The position numbers were made by a program, and so were the translations under genes. From contig JAIXMR010000001.1 in NCBI GenBank assembly GCA_025677835.1, forward strand, positions 1-64,000: a DNA stretch of 64,000 nt. Direction: 5' to 3'. The notes beneath the pieces are model-generated. The model saw nothing but the letters and a program-made list of their open reading frames with translations. It was not told the origin of the DNA and made no database searches. This document shows positions 44,921 to 54,763 of this stretch, piece by piece. Source of the DNA: Sporodiniella umbellata. Its lineage: Eukaryota; Mucoromycota; Mucoromycetes; Mucorales; Rhizopodaceae. The first letter of the stretch is position 1. Every line of letters begins with the position of its first letter.

Positions 44921-46291
44921 TTATTCAGAATCGGTATATTGGTAATGATCTATGGTACGGTGTAATTCTCCACAAAAGTCACAAATAGGATTGCCGTCCC
45001 AGTCATAAGCACGGCGTTGGATAACATGACCGCGTCTTCTTCGAGGCGGGGGTGATGGTGAGCGTAGTTTGGGTTGTGGTTTGGGTTGTGGTTTGGGCTG
45101 TGGTTTGGGCTGTGGTTTGGGTTGCGGTTTGGGTTGCGGTTTGGGTTGTATGTCAGTCTGCTTTGATAACAACAGAGAGGTTGCTGGGAAAGATAAGGCA
45201 GGTACTGGATTTGTACTTTGCAAAGACAAGCCAGTGCTCACATTGTTGGGCACACTAGACAGAGAAACAGAAATAGCTTTTTTTTGCAAGACAGGATTGG
45301 TGGTGTTTTGACAAAAACCAGCTTGATTAAAGACGGTGTGATCTGGGTTGTTACGATTAAAGAAAGTATTTCGATAGACACTATGGTTAAGGCCGTTGTG
45401 ATTGAAAAAATTGGGATCCTGAGTAGTAGGGGGTTGGGTATATTGACTCAAGTAAGTATTACGTTGTGGGTAGCTATTGGGTTGTGGGTATGTCTCGCAT
45501 TGTGGATAAGTCTCGTTTTGCAAGTAAAGAAGATAGTCTTGAGAACAATTTTCAAGATGCTGGGGTATGGTATGATTTGAAATAAGGTAATGATTAGGGT
45601 CAAGTATGTGATTATTTGGTAAATCAATGTGATCCCAAAGCTTAGGGTTCCATAGCTTTGGGTGTATATCCAACTGAATAGCAAGCTGGATAACTTCGGG
45701 GAGGGTTGAGAGACGGAGTATGGTGGTTCTTTCCACCAGTTTGAGCCTTAAATTTCTTTGATAAAGAGAATGAATAAAATAAGTGATAAGTGTGCCCTGT
45801 GAGTGGTTGTTCTGCATAAGATTCAAGATATACTCCCACCGGGCTGAATGCACACCTACAGAGTCATGAGGCGTCTGCTTACAAGCCATTAGAGCTTTAA
45901 ACAAATGCTCATTATCCTCTTCCTCTGAAAGTCCAAAGCGCTCAATCAAAACTTCTACTAAGGAGTCCCAGGAAGAGACGACGGAAGCAGGCCGTGTAAA
46001 TACCCATCGTTGGATGAGTAATGGCAGGTTTTTTAAAAGCAAGCTGATACAGCAGTTCATATCGGCTATGCCTAGACTTTTGGCCTGTTGATTCAACTTT
46101 TTAATCCAGATACGCATGCTTTCGCTCAGCTCATAAGGCGCGATCAAAATAAGCCCTCTCTTTTTCTTGTCTGTCTTTTTACTCAAGCTTTTGTCCTTTG
46201 TAGAGAGTTGAGATATAGCCCTACTGAGCGATATATCCATATCTGAGCCATAGAACGATTCCTCCATCCAGTCAATACCAGTTGTTGACAT
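44921..46291 (-). CDS. Gag-only retrotransposon-derived protein
   Basis: 456 residues, single exon, no stop or frameshift. N-terminal 45 residues Ser-rich. About 50-220 is a retrotransposon Gag/capsid-like helical domain: MRIWIKKLNQQAKSLGI, SWDSLVEVLIERFGLSEEE, ALMACKQTPHDSVGVHSARW, TYFIHSLYQRNL, TTILRLSTLPEVIQLAIQLD. This order (W-x-x-L, LxxxxLxxRFG, LxxCKQxxxDSVxxHxxRW) is the Ty3-like Gag fold. About 225-380 is Asn/Gln/Pro-rich with Tyr-Pro-Gln repeats. Then seven PQPK repeats and a basic SPSPPPRRRR segment. The C-terminus CDFCGELHRTIDH at 437-449 is a zinc knuckle spaced C-x2-C-x3-H-x4-H instead of the usual C-x2-C-x4-H-x4-C. No protease, reverse transcriptase or integrase follows and no long terminal repeat was seen nearby. 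Domestication is inference. Confidence 0.75.
   Translation of the reverse strand: MSTTGIDWMEESFYGSDMDISLSRAISQLSTKDKSLSKKTDKKKRGLILIAPYELSESMRIWIKKLNQQAKSLGIADMNCCISLLLKNLPLLIQRWVFTRPASVVSSWDSLVEVLIERFGLSEEEDNEHLFKALMACKQTPHDSVGVHSARWEYILNLMQNNHSQGTLITYFIHSLYQRNLRLKLVERTTILRLSTLPEVIQLAIQLDIHPKLWNPKLWDHIDLPNNHILDPNHYLISNHTIPQHLENCSQDYLLYLQNETYPQCETYPQPNSYPQRNTYLSQYTQPPTTQDPNFFNHNGLNHSVYRNTFFNRNNPDHTVFNQAGFCQNTTNPVLQKKAISVSLSSVPNNVSTGLSLQSTNPVPALSFPATSLLLSKQTDIQPKPQPKPQPKPQPKPQPKPQPKPQPKLRSPSPPPRRRRGHVIQRRAYDWDGNPICDFCGELHRTIDHYQYTDSE
45068..45150. repeat. 12-bp coding minisatellite (PQPK repeats)
   Basis: About seven tandem copies of a 12 bp unit (TTTGGGTTGTGG and variants on the + strand) inside the gag-like gene, encoding PQPK on the minus strand. 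Copies differ only at a few synonymous-looking positions. Confidence 0.9.
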
Positions 46292-47629
46292 GTTTTATCG
46301 TACTTGTTAAACACGAAAAAAAAAATTCAAAAGGAACTAAGCTATTCGACCCTTTTTGAATTCTCTCTATTTTAATTCTGTATACAAGAAAATCTTTGGC
46401 TCGCTGTTTTTATGGAGATATGCTCTACTCAACAACAGCAGACAAAAACAAAAAATTTGAAAAAAAAAAAAAAAAAGCAGTAATTATTTAAAAAGCAGGA
46501 ACAATTTTTCAGCCAATCAGCGCCTGTACCACAGCCTCTTGAAATGAACATAAACTCGACGCTGTAAAGATACAAAACAGACCAAGTAATATAACAATTT
46601 CCCACTCCTTGCTACCTTTTTCAAGCCTGCTTTTTTATTACTATTATTTATTATGAGAAAAATCGGTTCCTTGTCAAGACAAGGGAGTAAATTGCTACCA
46701 AGGCCATAGGAATACAATCGAAATTTGCTTGATGCATTCTCTTTTGAGCTGTTTGATGCTATGCACAAAACGAGAGTATTGCATTGGAACGCTCTAGTAC
46801 TAAAAGATGGCCTTAGATTACGAAACAGAAACAAAAGAATTTCTTATGTTTGAAAGATTGTTTCATACAGGTTATCTCTATCGAAGCAAGCGCTCGTTTT
46901 TTTTTTTTTTTTTTTTTTTGTCGCAATAATTTAAATAGCGCGGCTCTAACTTTGATATTAAAATTCCCTTATTAAAAACGAGATTTGAAGAGCCTTGTAC
47001 ACACCTTTGTTATTGGCGAAAAGAGGGCCTTGATCTGTTTGGTTACATTGATTATTTGATTTGCGCTTGAAAAAGAGAGTTCAAAGTGCATTGATAGAAT
47101 CCTGAAAAGAACCATTGAACAGAACAGGCCATTTTTAATGGGATCGAGTCTAAAGCTGCCGTCGTAAGTGGGAACGCAAAAGAGAGGGCGGGAAATCTAA
47201 AGAGCTATTTCGATCAGCTCAAATTTAATGTTAATTCTAATATATAGATTAATTGATTGTGTTGCCGCCTTAAATCAAATTTGAAATATGCCAAGTAAAT
47301 GGTAAGTGCAGACCGCCAAGTAAAATCAGAGCTGCCAAGCAATTCACTGCTTTTGAATATAAGAACACACGTACATATATAAATATAATGTTTTCTTTTT
47401 TTTTTTTGGGTGTTTCCTTTTTAATTTTACTATTTATTTATAATTCTTGTTTCTTTTTACGGCCATTTCAGAAAGTAAAGTCGCGGATTTTGAATTTGAC
47501 AGCGTACGAAGAATCTCGACGTGCAACAAACATCTGATATCAGTATGCGATTTTTTACGCCGATGGTCAAGGGTAAGCTGCTGATAAAAATCCACGAAAA
47601 AAACAGCTGTTCACTAGAACAATAAGCTC
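46292..47629. other. Intergenic, AT-rich
   Basis: Upstream of the gag-like gene. T run at 46898-46919. Around 47280-47340 the motif GCCAAG occurs three times. No gene recognised, although the mariner-type fossil may extend some way upstream of 47630. Confidence 0.4.
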
Positions 47630-48060
47630 TACAGCGTATCGCAGATGTACAAAGAGAATGATATGGCGTTCAACAATGAGTATAAATTGAATCGGATTGG
47701 CAACTGGAACCAAAAACAACATCCAACCAATCCAGACGATCTGTGCTTTTCTTGACAAATCCTCCTTTCCCATAAAATTGGAACGAGGCACGACAACCTC
47801 GTCAAGGAAGGGCACTCCTGTGATACTTACAGTAGCATCGGCTTTAGGCGCGATGTCTCCAATGGGTTTGATTTGTGTTGACTTGGGAATTCTATCAAGA
47901 AAAAACTTGAGCGCAATCAAAGTCGATAGGGTAGGAACAACGACCAGACATTACCAGAGCCTTTTAAAGGCCTCCCTTGATGAGATGGACCATACCAGGG
48001 GGGGGCACCACCTAGTACAAAGAGGGCTCAAATCTGTAGTCCAACAGATATAGAAAAGTA
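47630..48060 (+). pseudogene. Tc1/mariner (DDE) transposase fossil, middle part
   Basis: The plus-strand frame from about 47697 reads CAFLDKSSFPIKLERG, then RKGTPVILTVASALGAMSPM, then GTTTRHYQSLLKASLDEMDH and ends HHLVQ. FLDxSxF contains the first catalytic Asp, KGTP-xx follows it at the usual spacing, and LKASLDEMD precedes where LVMDNAPIH should be. That second Asp motif is lost, as is the C-terminal part. It is a different copy segment from the fossil at 20650-20935, which keeps the C-terminal part. Upstream frames are broken. Inactive. Confidence 0.7.
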
Positions 48061-49631
48061 TCTTTCGGTATCTTTCTCTGTATTCTCCCTAAACCAAATC
48101 CGACGGAACAGTCCCGGCCTGTTGTCAAGGGTAAAAAAAAAAAAAAAAAAAAAAAAGGAACCGTGAAAGGCATTCCTGATTTGAAATTCTCAAGTTCAAG
48201 TAAAGCATGTTTTGTAACAAAAACTGAGCTTTTAAGGCGTATCGCCAAAATGAACTTTGAGAACTTCTTGACCTGAGATGGCTTTGTAGGGTTATGAAGA
48301 GGTACGGTATGAATGAACTAGGCGATATTCTTTACAAAAATCTAAAAAGTTACGATATAAAAAGAATTGAGAACAAAAGAATTCAAGACAGATGCTTTGT
48401 CAAACAATGGAAAATATCAGAATCAATTAAATAAAAAGGGATAAAATAGCTTGTAATAGTGAAAACAAAAATAACGCTAGTGGAAATGTGAAAAGTATAT
48501 ACAAAAAAACCTTTTGGAAAAATAGAGATCAAAAATAACACAGAAAAAGAAGATGGTTTGAGAAGAAAGTGAACAGCGAACAGTTTTCAAGACCCGTTGG
48601 ATTACAAAATTTATATTTGTCCACGACTGGGCGGTGTATTCAACTGGATTTTCGTTTTAGCCTAAAAAACAAAAAAAAAAACAAAAAAAAAAAAAACGCA
48701 TTGGCTGTGTGTGATCTGCTCTTTTACTGTTCAAAACAAACATTCACGTCATTGTGTTTGAATGACAAACGCGTAAAAAGAAACCACGATGACGTAGAAC
48801 GACGCTCTTTAATGCACTACACGTCAGTTGTGAAATGACGCATTTACGATGAACCAGAGCGAAAGACAAGATAGAAGTAAAGACGACAAAGGGAGAAAAA
48901 GGGAGGGAGAAACGTACTAGGGAGAACTTATGTAGACAAGCGAGAACAAAAACAAAAACAAAAACAAAAACAAAAAAAAAACGAGGATAATTCCATGAGT
49001 CAAAAGCTATTTGATTCGTTCTTATAAACGCATTCTGTCTGTAAAATACCTTGAAACTAAGCCAGTCAGCGTACATTCCCAAGCCTAACATACACGCTCT
49101 GCTATGAAAAAAAGTTCAAAGTGAGCTAAAAGACAGACGGGAAGCGTTCGATTGGATCCATTTCTCAATGCAAAAGAGCTTCCAGCACTTTTCATCTGTG
49201 ATCTGCGCATGGGAAAGGGCAGCCTGGTACAACCTATTGTCTATAGCGGGGCTTGTTCTCTTAATTCAATAAAGTAAATAGCTATTTCCCCTGCCAAAAA
49301 AAGCTAATTTTTTACCGTTTTTTTTTTTTTTTTTTTGGGCAGCACAGAATTGGGAACTCTATTGTACCAATAACCGAAAGTTAATTTATTCTAGCTTATT
49401 TATTTCCTCACAGTGATCTGATCATTTGATTTTTTTTTTTTTTAATTTTTTCCAAAAATAGAAAAAGGGCTGGATTCTATATCCAATTGCCAAGGCGACT
49501 ATAAATAGGCAGGCAGGTTTTCTTTTTCTGTTTTTCTTTTTTTTTGTTTCTTTTTTTCTTTCTTCTTATTTATTCGTCTTTAAAGAAAACGGAGCGAGGA
49601 CAGACAACGCTACAACCCATAGAGACAAAAT
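48061..49631. other. Intergenic region
   Basis: AT-rich with A runs (48131-48156, 48671-48695, 48945-48980) and T runs (49319-49336, 49430-49444). No gene recognised. The last 200 nt is the pyrimidine-rich upstream region of the magnesium transporter. Confidence 0.45.
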
Positions 49632-51156
49632 ATGAATAGTACAGACCCATTTAACGCTGCCACCAGCACACTTGGCCTAGCTGCCGACACACACAGTTCA
49701 TTATACAAAGCAATTGGCGTTACATTAGCCATAGCAAGCGGTAATAAGACAAACGTATGTACCGCTTACTCATCGACGCTCACCCTAGGCGTATTTATTG
49801 GCAGCAGTTTTGTCTTTAAAAAGAAAGGCTTAATACAATCAACAGAAAAAACAGGTAGGATGAAATAAAACACACGATTGAGCTTTGGACTGATAGAATA
49901 GAATAGGCGGAATTGCAGGAGAAGGCTACAGCTATTTGAAATCAACAATGTGGTGGAGTGGCATGATCTTGAGTAAGTAGCGAATAGGGAGAAAGGATAA
50001 GGTGGGCGTGTCTATCTTTGGACTCATCTTTCTTTGTTAAAGTGGTGGTAGGAGAAGCCTGCAACTTTGTTGCTTACGCATTTACCCAAGCTATCCTCGT
50101 TACACCATTAGGGGCACTAAGTGTGGTTATTTCGTAAGTGTGTACAACCTACAAAATTATTTTTGGATTTCTTTATTTTTAAACTATCTGGTAATAGAGC
50201 CGTTTTGTCCTCCATTTTCTTAAAAGAGACTCTTTCGTTTCAAGGCAAAGTGGGCTGTTTACAATGTGTTTTGGGAGCCATCATTATTGTGATGCACGCA
50301 CCCGAACAAGGATCTGCAGATACTTCGATTGAAGCGTTCAAGACGCTCATGCTCTCTGCAGGTAACATATATATATATATATATATTTGTATGAAAGAGA
50401 GAAAGCCCATGTAACCTTAGAGCAATAGGTTTCTTTGCTTATGCTCTTCTGGCTGTCTCTGTTTCTCTATTCTTGGTGTTCTATTGTGCACCTCGCTGGG
50501 GGAAGACAAACATGTTGATTTACATCTGTGTTTGCTCCCTTATCGGATCTTTATCGGTTGTGTTCACCCAAGGCTTAGGAGGGGCTATCGTACACTCATT
50601 TGCTATTGAAAATCAATTTACCAACTGGTTTGTGTATCTCGTTTTGGTTCTGACGTTGATCACACTTGCTGTGGAGATCATTTATCTTAACAAAGCGCTC
50701 AACCTCTTTAACACAGCCGTCGTCACACCTACTTATTATGTCATTTTTACTACACTCAGTATCATTAGCTCCATCGTCTTTTATCGCGGTTTTGATGCCT
50801 CCCCTGCCAATATTGTCACCTGCGTGTTTGGCTTCCTTATCATCTGTTCAGGCGTTGCCCTATTACAGCGTGATCGTAGCGACAGCTCGTTGGAAGATAT
50901 GGCCAACCGAAGTGATATCTCGAATAACCCTCAAGAAAGGTTACTATACCAGAGCGAAAAGTACTTTTCGTCCGAAGAGGATCTGCACGGACTTGAACAG
51001 GGCAGGGTCAGTTCAGATAGTCACCGTGTCTCGGGCAGGGAACGCGCTTCCCCCCTTTGGCATCGAAATTCTCTAGAGTACCCCTTGGCTCATTCATCCG
51101 ATCAATTCGATGATAGTATTAGCCTGAATACAATTCATCATGAATCAGGTAAATAG
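49632..51156 (+). CDS. NIPA-type magnesium transporter
   Basis: Membrane protein of the NIPA (DUF803) family, a relative of the drug/metabolite transporter fold, proposed to move Mg2+ and other divalent ions. Six exons: 49632-49740, 49789-49854, 49907-49972, 50043-50133, 50198-50361, 50429-51156; 407 residues. Landmarks: GVFIGSSFVFKKKGLI, WWSGMILMVVGEACNFVAYA, PLGALSVVISAVLSS, LKETLSFQGKVGCLQCVLGA, FTQGLGGAIV, LNKALNLFNTAVVTPTYYV, NIVTCVFGFLIICSGV. Nine hydrophobic helices then a cytosolic Ser-rich tail. The last exon could instead splice at 51149-51211 into a short exon ending LVGRQ at 51234. Introns 48-69 nt; one holds a (TA)n run. Confidence 0.93.
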
Positions 51157-51355
51157 CGCTGGTTTTATAAAAAGTCGCTTGGGTCACTCATTGTAACTAT
51201 ACGATATGTAGATCGTTTGGTAGGAAGACAGTAATAGAATAATGTGCAGGACACACGTAAACAAATAAACAAATATACATTCAGGGGGGAAATAACCTAT
51301 TTCCCACATCTACTTTTTCACCCAAGTAAAAAAACAAAAAAACAAAAAAAAAGCA

Positions 51356-51358
51356 CAT

Positions 51359-51398
<40 letters not shown>

Positions 51399-51468
51399 TA
51401 TCTATTCATTATAGATTAGATACTCTCTTGTATAAATAAATCTCTTGAAAAAGTCACTCATGATCTGT

Positions 51469-51505
<37 letters not shown>

Positions 51506-51522
51506 CGCACGCACGCATACAC
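51356..51522. repeat. CA/TA dinucleotide repeat cluster
   Basis: CA run then (TA)n at about 51359-51398, and a second (TA)n followed by CGCACGCACGCA at about 51481-51520. Between the NIPA gene and the convergent ADF-H gene. Confidence 0.9.
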
Positions 51523-51559
51523 ATATCAGATAACAACAATAGCAGAACGCATTTTATTT

Positions 51560-52601
51560 TTAATGAACGAGTGTTTGAAGAGTAGTCAATATTTTTTTGC
51601 CAGTTAATTTATCATCTGCCAATAGTTGAAAGGAATCGGATGGGGTATCAATAATGAACGAGTTGGGTACAAAGGTATCTTCATCTTCATTTGCAGGAGC
51701 CAATCGAATGACGTCTAATAAATTAAGCGTCGTAATAGGTTGCTTGGTAGACTAGAAGAGAGAGAGGTTAGAGTTTTGATAAGATGTGTTTTTATGTTAC
51801 CATTTCGTCTTTATAGATCAAGACTGTCTTTGTGTTCTCAATCACAATATATCTTCTTTTCCAAAACTAACAGACGGATTAGCTTCCTACACACACACAC
51901 ACAACCTAAAGACAGACAAGACTTACCGGACTTTGTTTGGTCTGTAACGAGGCAAAACCGTCCCAGAGGTTAAGCTTGGGAGAGACAGCCAAAGAAGGAT
52001 TGCGGCTCAATCGGCTCACTCTTTCCTTTTCATCAGCCAGCTGCTTCTGCTTCAAATAGAGCTCGATTTTGATCTTCTTTTCTTCCTCTTCCATCTGGTG
52101 CTGTCTGAATCTGGATTCCTCGAGTTCTTTCTTTTTTAATAATTGGGTTTGAAACAGATGTTCGGTGTCTTCAAGAAGCTCCTTGTGGGAAGATACGCTG
52201 CTGTTGCAGTCAACGACAGTGGTGGTATCTGAGAAAGAAGCTTGTGAGGCGGTAGGTGAACTGGGTAGCGTATCGGGTTCCTCTGTCGGGAGGGCTGCTG
52301 TGTTGATCAAGAGGGAAGCACGTTTGGAAGAAGGGAACGTGTTGATGATAGGCGGCGGCGGTGTGATAGCCACCGAAGTACGTCTACGGGTACTGATCAT
52401 CGAGCTTCGTTTCTTCTTGATCGTCTTGGGCTGGCTATCGTTCAGCTTGAGTCGCGTACGAAGGTTGTTGTCACTGAGATCCGATAAAGAAGACGCTGTG
52501 ATTTGAGCATGCGATAATTCACATATAGCAGCCACAGAACGACTATGCACCAGAGCTCTTGCTCTTCGGATGCCACTATTCCATAGTAAGCGGACTGTGT
52601 G

Positions 52602-52636
<35 letters not shown>

Positions 52637-52982
52637 GCGGGTTATTTACTTGACACTATCAGGTACGTAGGTGATTAAAATAAACTTGTCTTCTATACGA
52701 ACAAATCCAAACAGGATTTCGTTGGTGATCTTGCTTCTGAACTCACTATACAATCGCCCTATCAATACAGCTCTAAAGAAAGCTCCGTTATTGTATATAC
52801 CTTGGGCCATTGGTACCACTGTCATATAGACTGATAGCATTTCTAGAGTCTTTATAGCCCATCAATAACCTACATAGCTTAGTGTCCCTGTCAATCCCTT
52901 GTATCGCTTACCAGTCTGTTGGTTCAAGATCAGTAATAGCGTAGTAAGTGTTCAAAATACGAGGGTCAGATACATCACACAT
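51560..52982 (-). CDS. ADF-H (cofilin/coactosin-type) plus PH domain protein
   Basis: Six exons in transcription order: 52913-52982, 52801-52849, 52650-52745, 51927-52575, 51801-51866, 51560-51751; they join in frame to 373 residues. An ADF-homology domain (about 1-120) has SDPRILNTYYAITDL, then FGFVRIEDKFILITYVPDSV, RRARALVHSRSVAAICEL and HAQITASSLSDLSDNN, close to coactosin/Abp1-type domains that bind actin filaments. A Ser-rich linker and a charged coiled coil (KELEESRFRQHQMEEEEKK...) follow. The C-terminal part (WKRRYIVIENTKTVLIYKDE and TTLNLLDVIRLA, NSFIIDTPSDSFQLLADD) is a PH domain, which usually binds phosphoinositides. The first intron (exon 1/2 junction) is the least certain: the retained reading has an in-frame TGA. 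Splice choice elsewhere is well fixed. Confidence 0.75.
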
Positions 52983-54763
52983 AATGCTTTCAATAAATAA
53001 TGCTGGGTTGTGTGGATAATGCAAAGAAAATTAAATAAATAGGAAAAAAAAATGAAGTTAAATTAAAAATAAAAATTAAAAAAGCAAGAAAGAAAAGAGA
53101 AAAACAGAGATTGTATTTGAAGCATGTGTAAAAAATAACATGTTTTTTTTTTTTACTATGTGTACAACACTAGGAACTCAGATAGTAGATTAATCAGAGT
53201 ATTTAACCATTTCCATTCGTCCTTTGTTTTATAGGCCGAATATGAAGAATCCCTTGTCTTGTGTCGTCTTGGCTGTATTACACAAAAGCACGGTAGCTAC
53301 AGAATCCCCATAGCTAAATCCATTGTTCTATTCAAGACCGCAAACAGGTTAGAGTTTCGGCACATTGTCGCATGACTGTTTTGGATCATGGGTGTGAACC
53401 TATTTTCATCTCATCAAGCCTCAAATTGTGTAGAGTGTATCAGAGATCATCTGTTTTTTTTTTTTTTTTTTTTTTTTGGTATTTAGTATTCTTATTGTAA
53501 TTAAATGTGTTGCTATGGTGACTGTAAACGATGAGGTCTCTGGAGTGGAAAACGTGTCTTGCCTCTGGATTAGTCAGTTTAGATAGCATTTATAAATTAC
53601 AAGTAAAATAAGTGAGAAGCCCTTGATTGTCTTCCAGCGCTTACTAGCACTAGAGACACCGCGAACTCTCCTATAATCTGACGGTCTGAATCCTTTTATT
53701 TATGCTCCTTGAAACGAGTGTCTTGTCCTCTTTTCAAGCGACAGTTTACGTGTAAAACAAAACAGTCTTTGTAATAAAAGGGAGAAGCGCCACACCCATT
53801 CGGAATGTATTACACACCATACTCTAGCCACATACACAAGCCCTTGTTACCTGTATAGCAAATTACGGACTCTAGAAACGATGAAGCACGGCTTCCCTCC
53901 CTCCCTTTTTTTTTTCTCTCTCTTTAATACAATTGCCTTTCTTAAGCAACACTTGTCAAATATCAGCTGGTTCCAGACCTCTTAAAAGCTATAAAAATCA
54001 GGATTGTTGGAAATGTTTCACGGTTCCTGAAAAAAAAAAAAAAAAAAAAAAGGATGTAGGGGTCATTCATGACGTACCTTATGTCATTTTAACTTTATAA
54101 TAAAAAAGGGCTTGTTTGTCTTGAAGATTGTATTAGCAAGACATAACCAGCTCAGATTTTTGAACCGGAGATGGTATCCGCTCTAGCTTACCATTTCCAA
54201 AGCCCTGCTTGATCCCAGCATACAAAGGATTGTTCCTGCTTTACTCTTTTCAATCCATTCCTGAATTTTTTTAGGCCTAGACTTCCCTGTTACTTACGGC
54301 TTGGCTCTGATAGATCTTTGCAAGTATTCTGTATTATTTATTATTATTATTATTATTATTGGAATATTTAGTGTAACCACTGTATTAAACAGACTAAAAG
54401 AAAATCTTGACAAGCTCCATCTTTTTCAGAAAGCAAAGCAAAAAAAAAAAAAAAAAAATGCGGGAGAATAAAAAGAATTGATTTTCTTTTTCTTTTTTGT
54501 TTTACTGTTTTTTCTTTTGCTGTATTTTCAGACCTGAGGATTTCGTGTTTGTCACGCGAAGAGAATGAAATATAAAAATAAAATAAAAATAATTAAAAGT
54601 GCACTTTTATTTTTTCTTGTCCGTTCTTTTCCCCTTTTCTTTTTACCAACACTTTGAGTTTTCAAGGCCAAGCCAGTGCACTAATTTGGATATTCCTTTC
54701 CTTTTTTTTTTTTTTTTGACTTTTGTCTTTGTTTTCGTTTCTTTTTAACAGCTCAATGCCAAC
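52983..54763. other. Intergenic region upstream of the giant CH-domain gene
   Basis: About 1.8 kb, AT-rich, with T runs (53454-53477), A runs (54030-54050, 54440-54457) and ATT repeats (54335-54360). The last 150 nt is T/C-rich; AACAG at 54747-54751 resembles a splice acceptor and could end a 5' UTR intron. A three-codon upstream ORF (ATG at 54756) overlaps the main start. Confidence 0.45.

Noticed and set aside
46517..46834. A 105-codon minus-strand frame upstream of the gag-like gene.
   Set aside because: No recognisable motif, no plausible splice context, and composition like the surrounding AT-rich spacer.
48744..49091. A 115-codon minus-strand frame rich in Phe and Val.
   Set aside because: Driven by repeated AAAAAC units; no domain or protein-like pattern.
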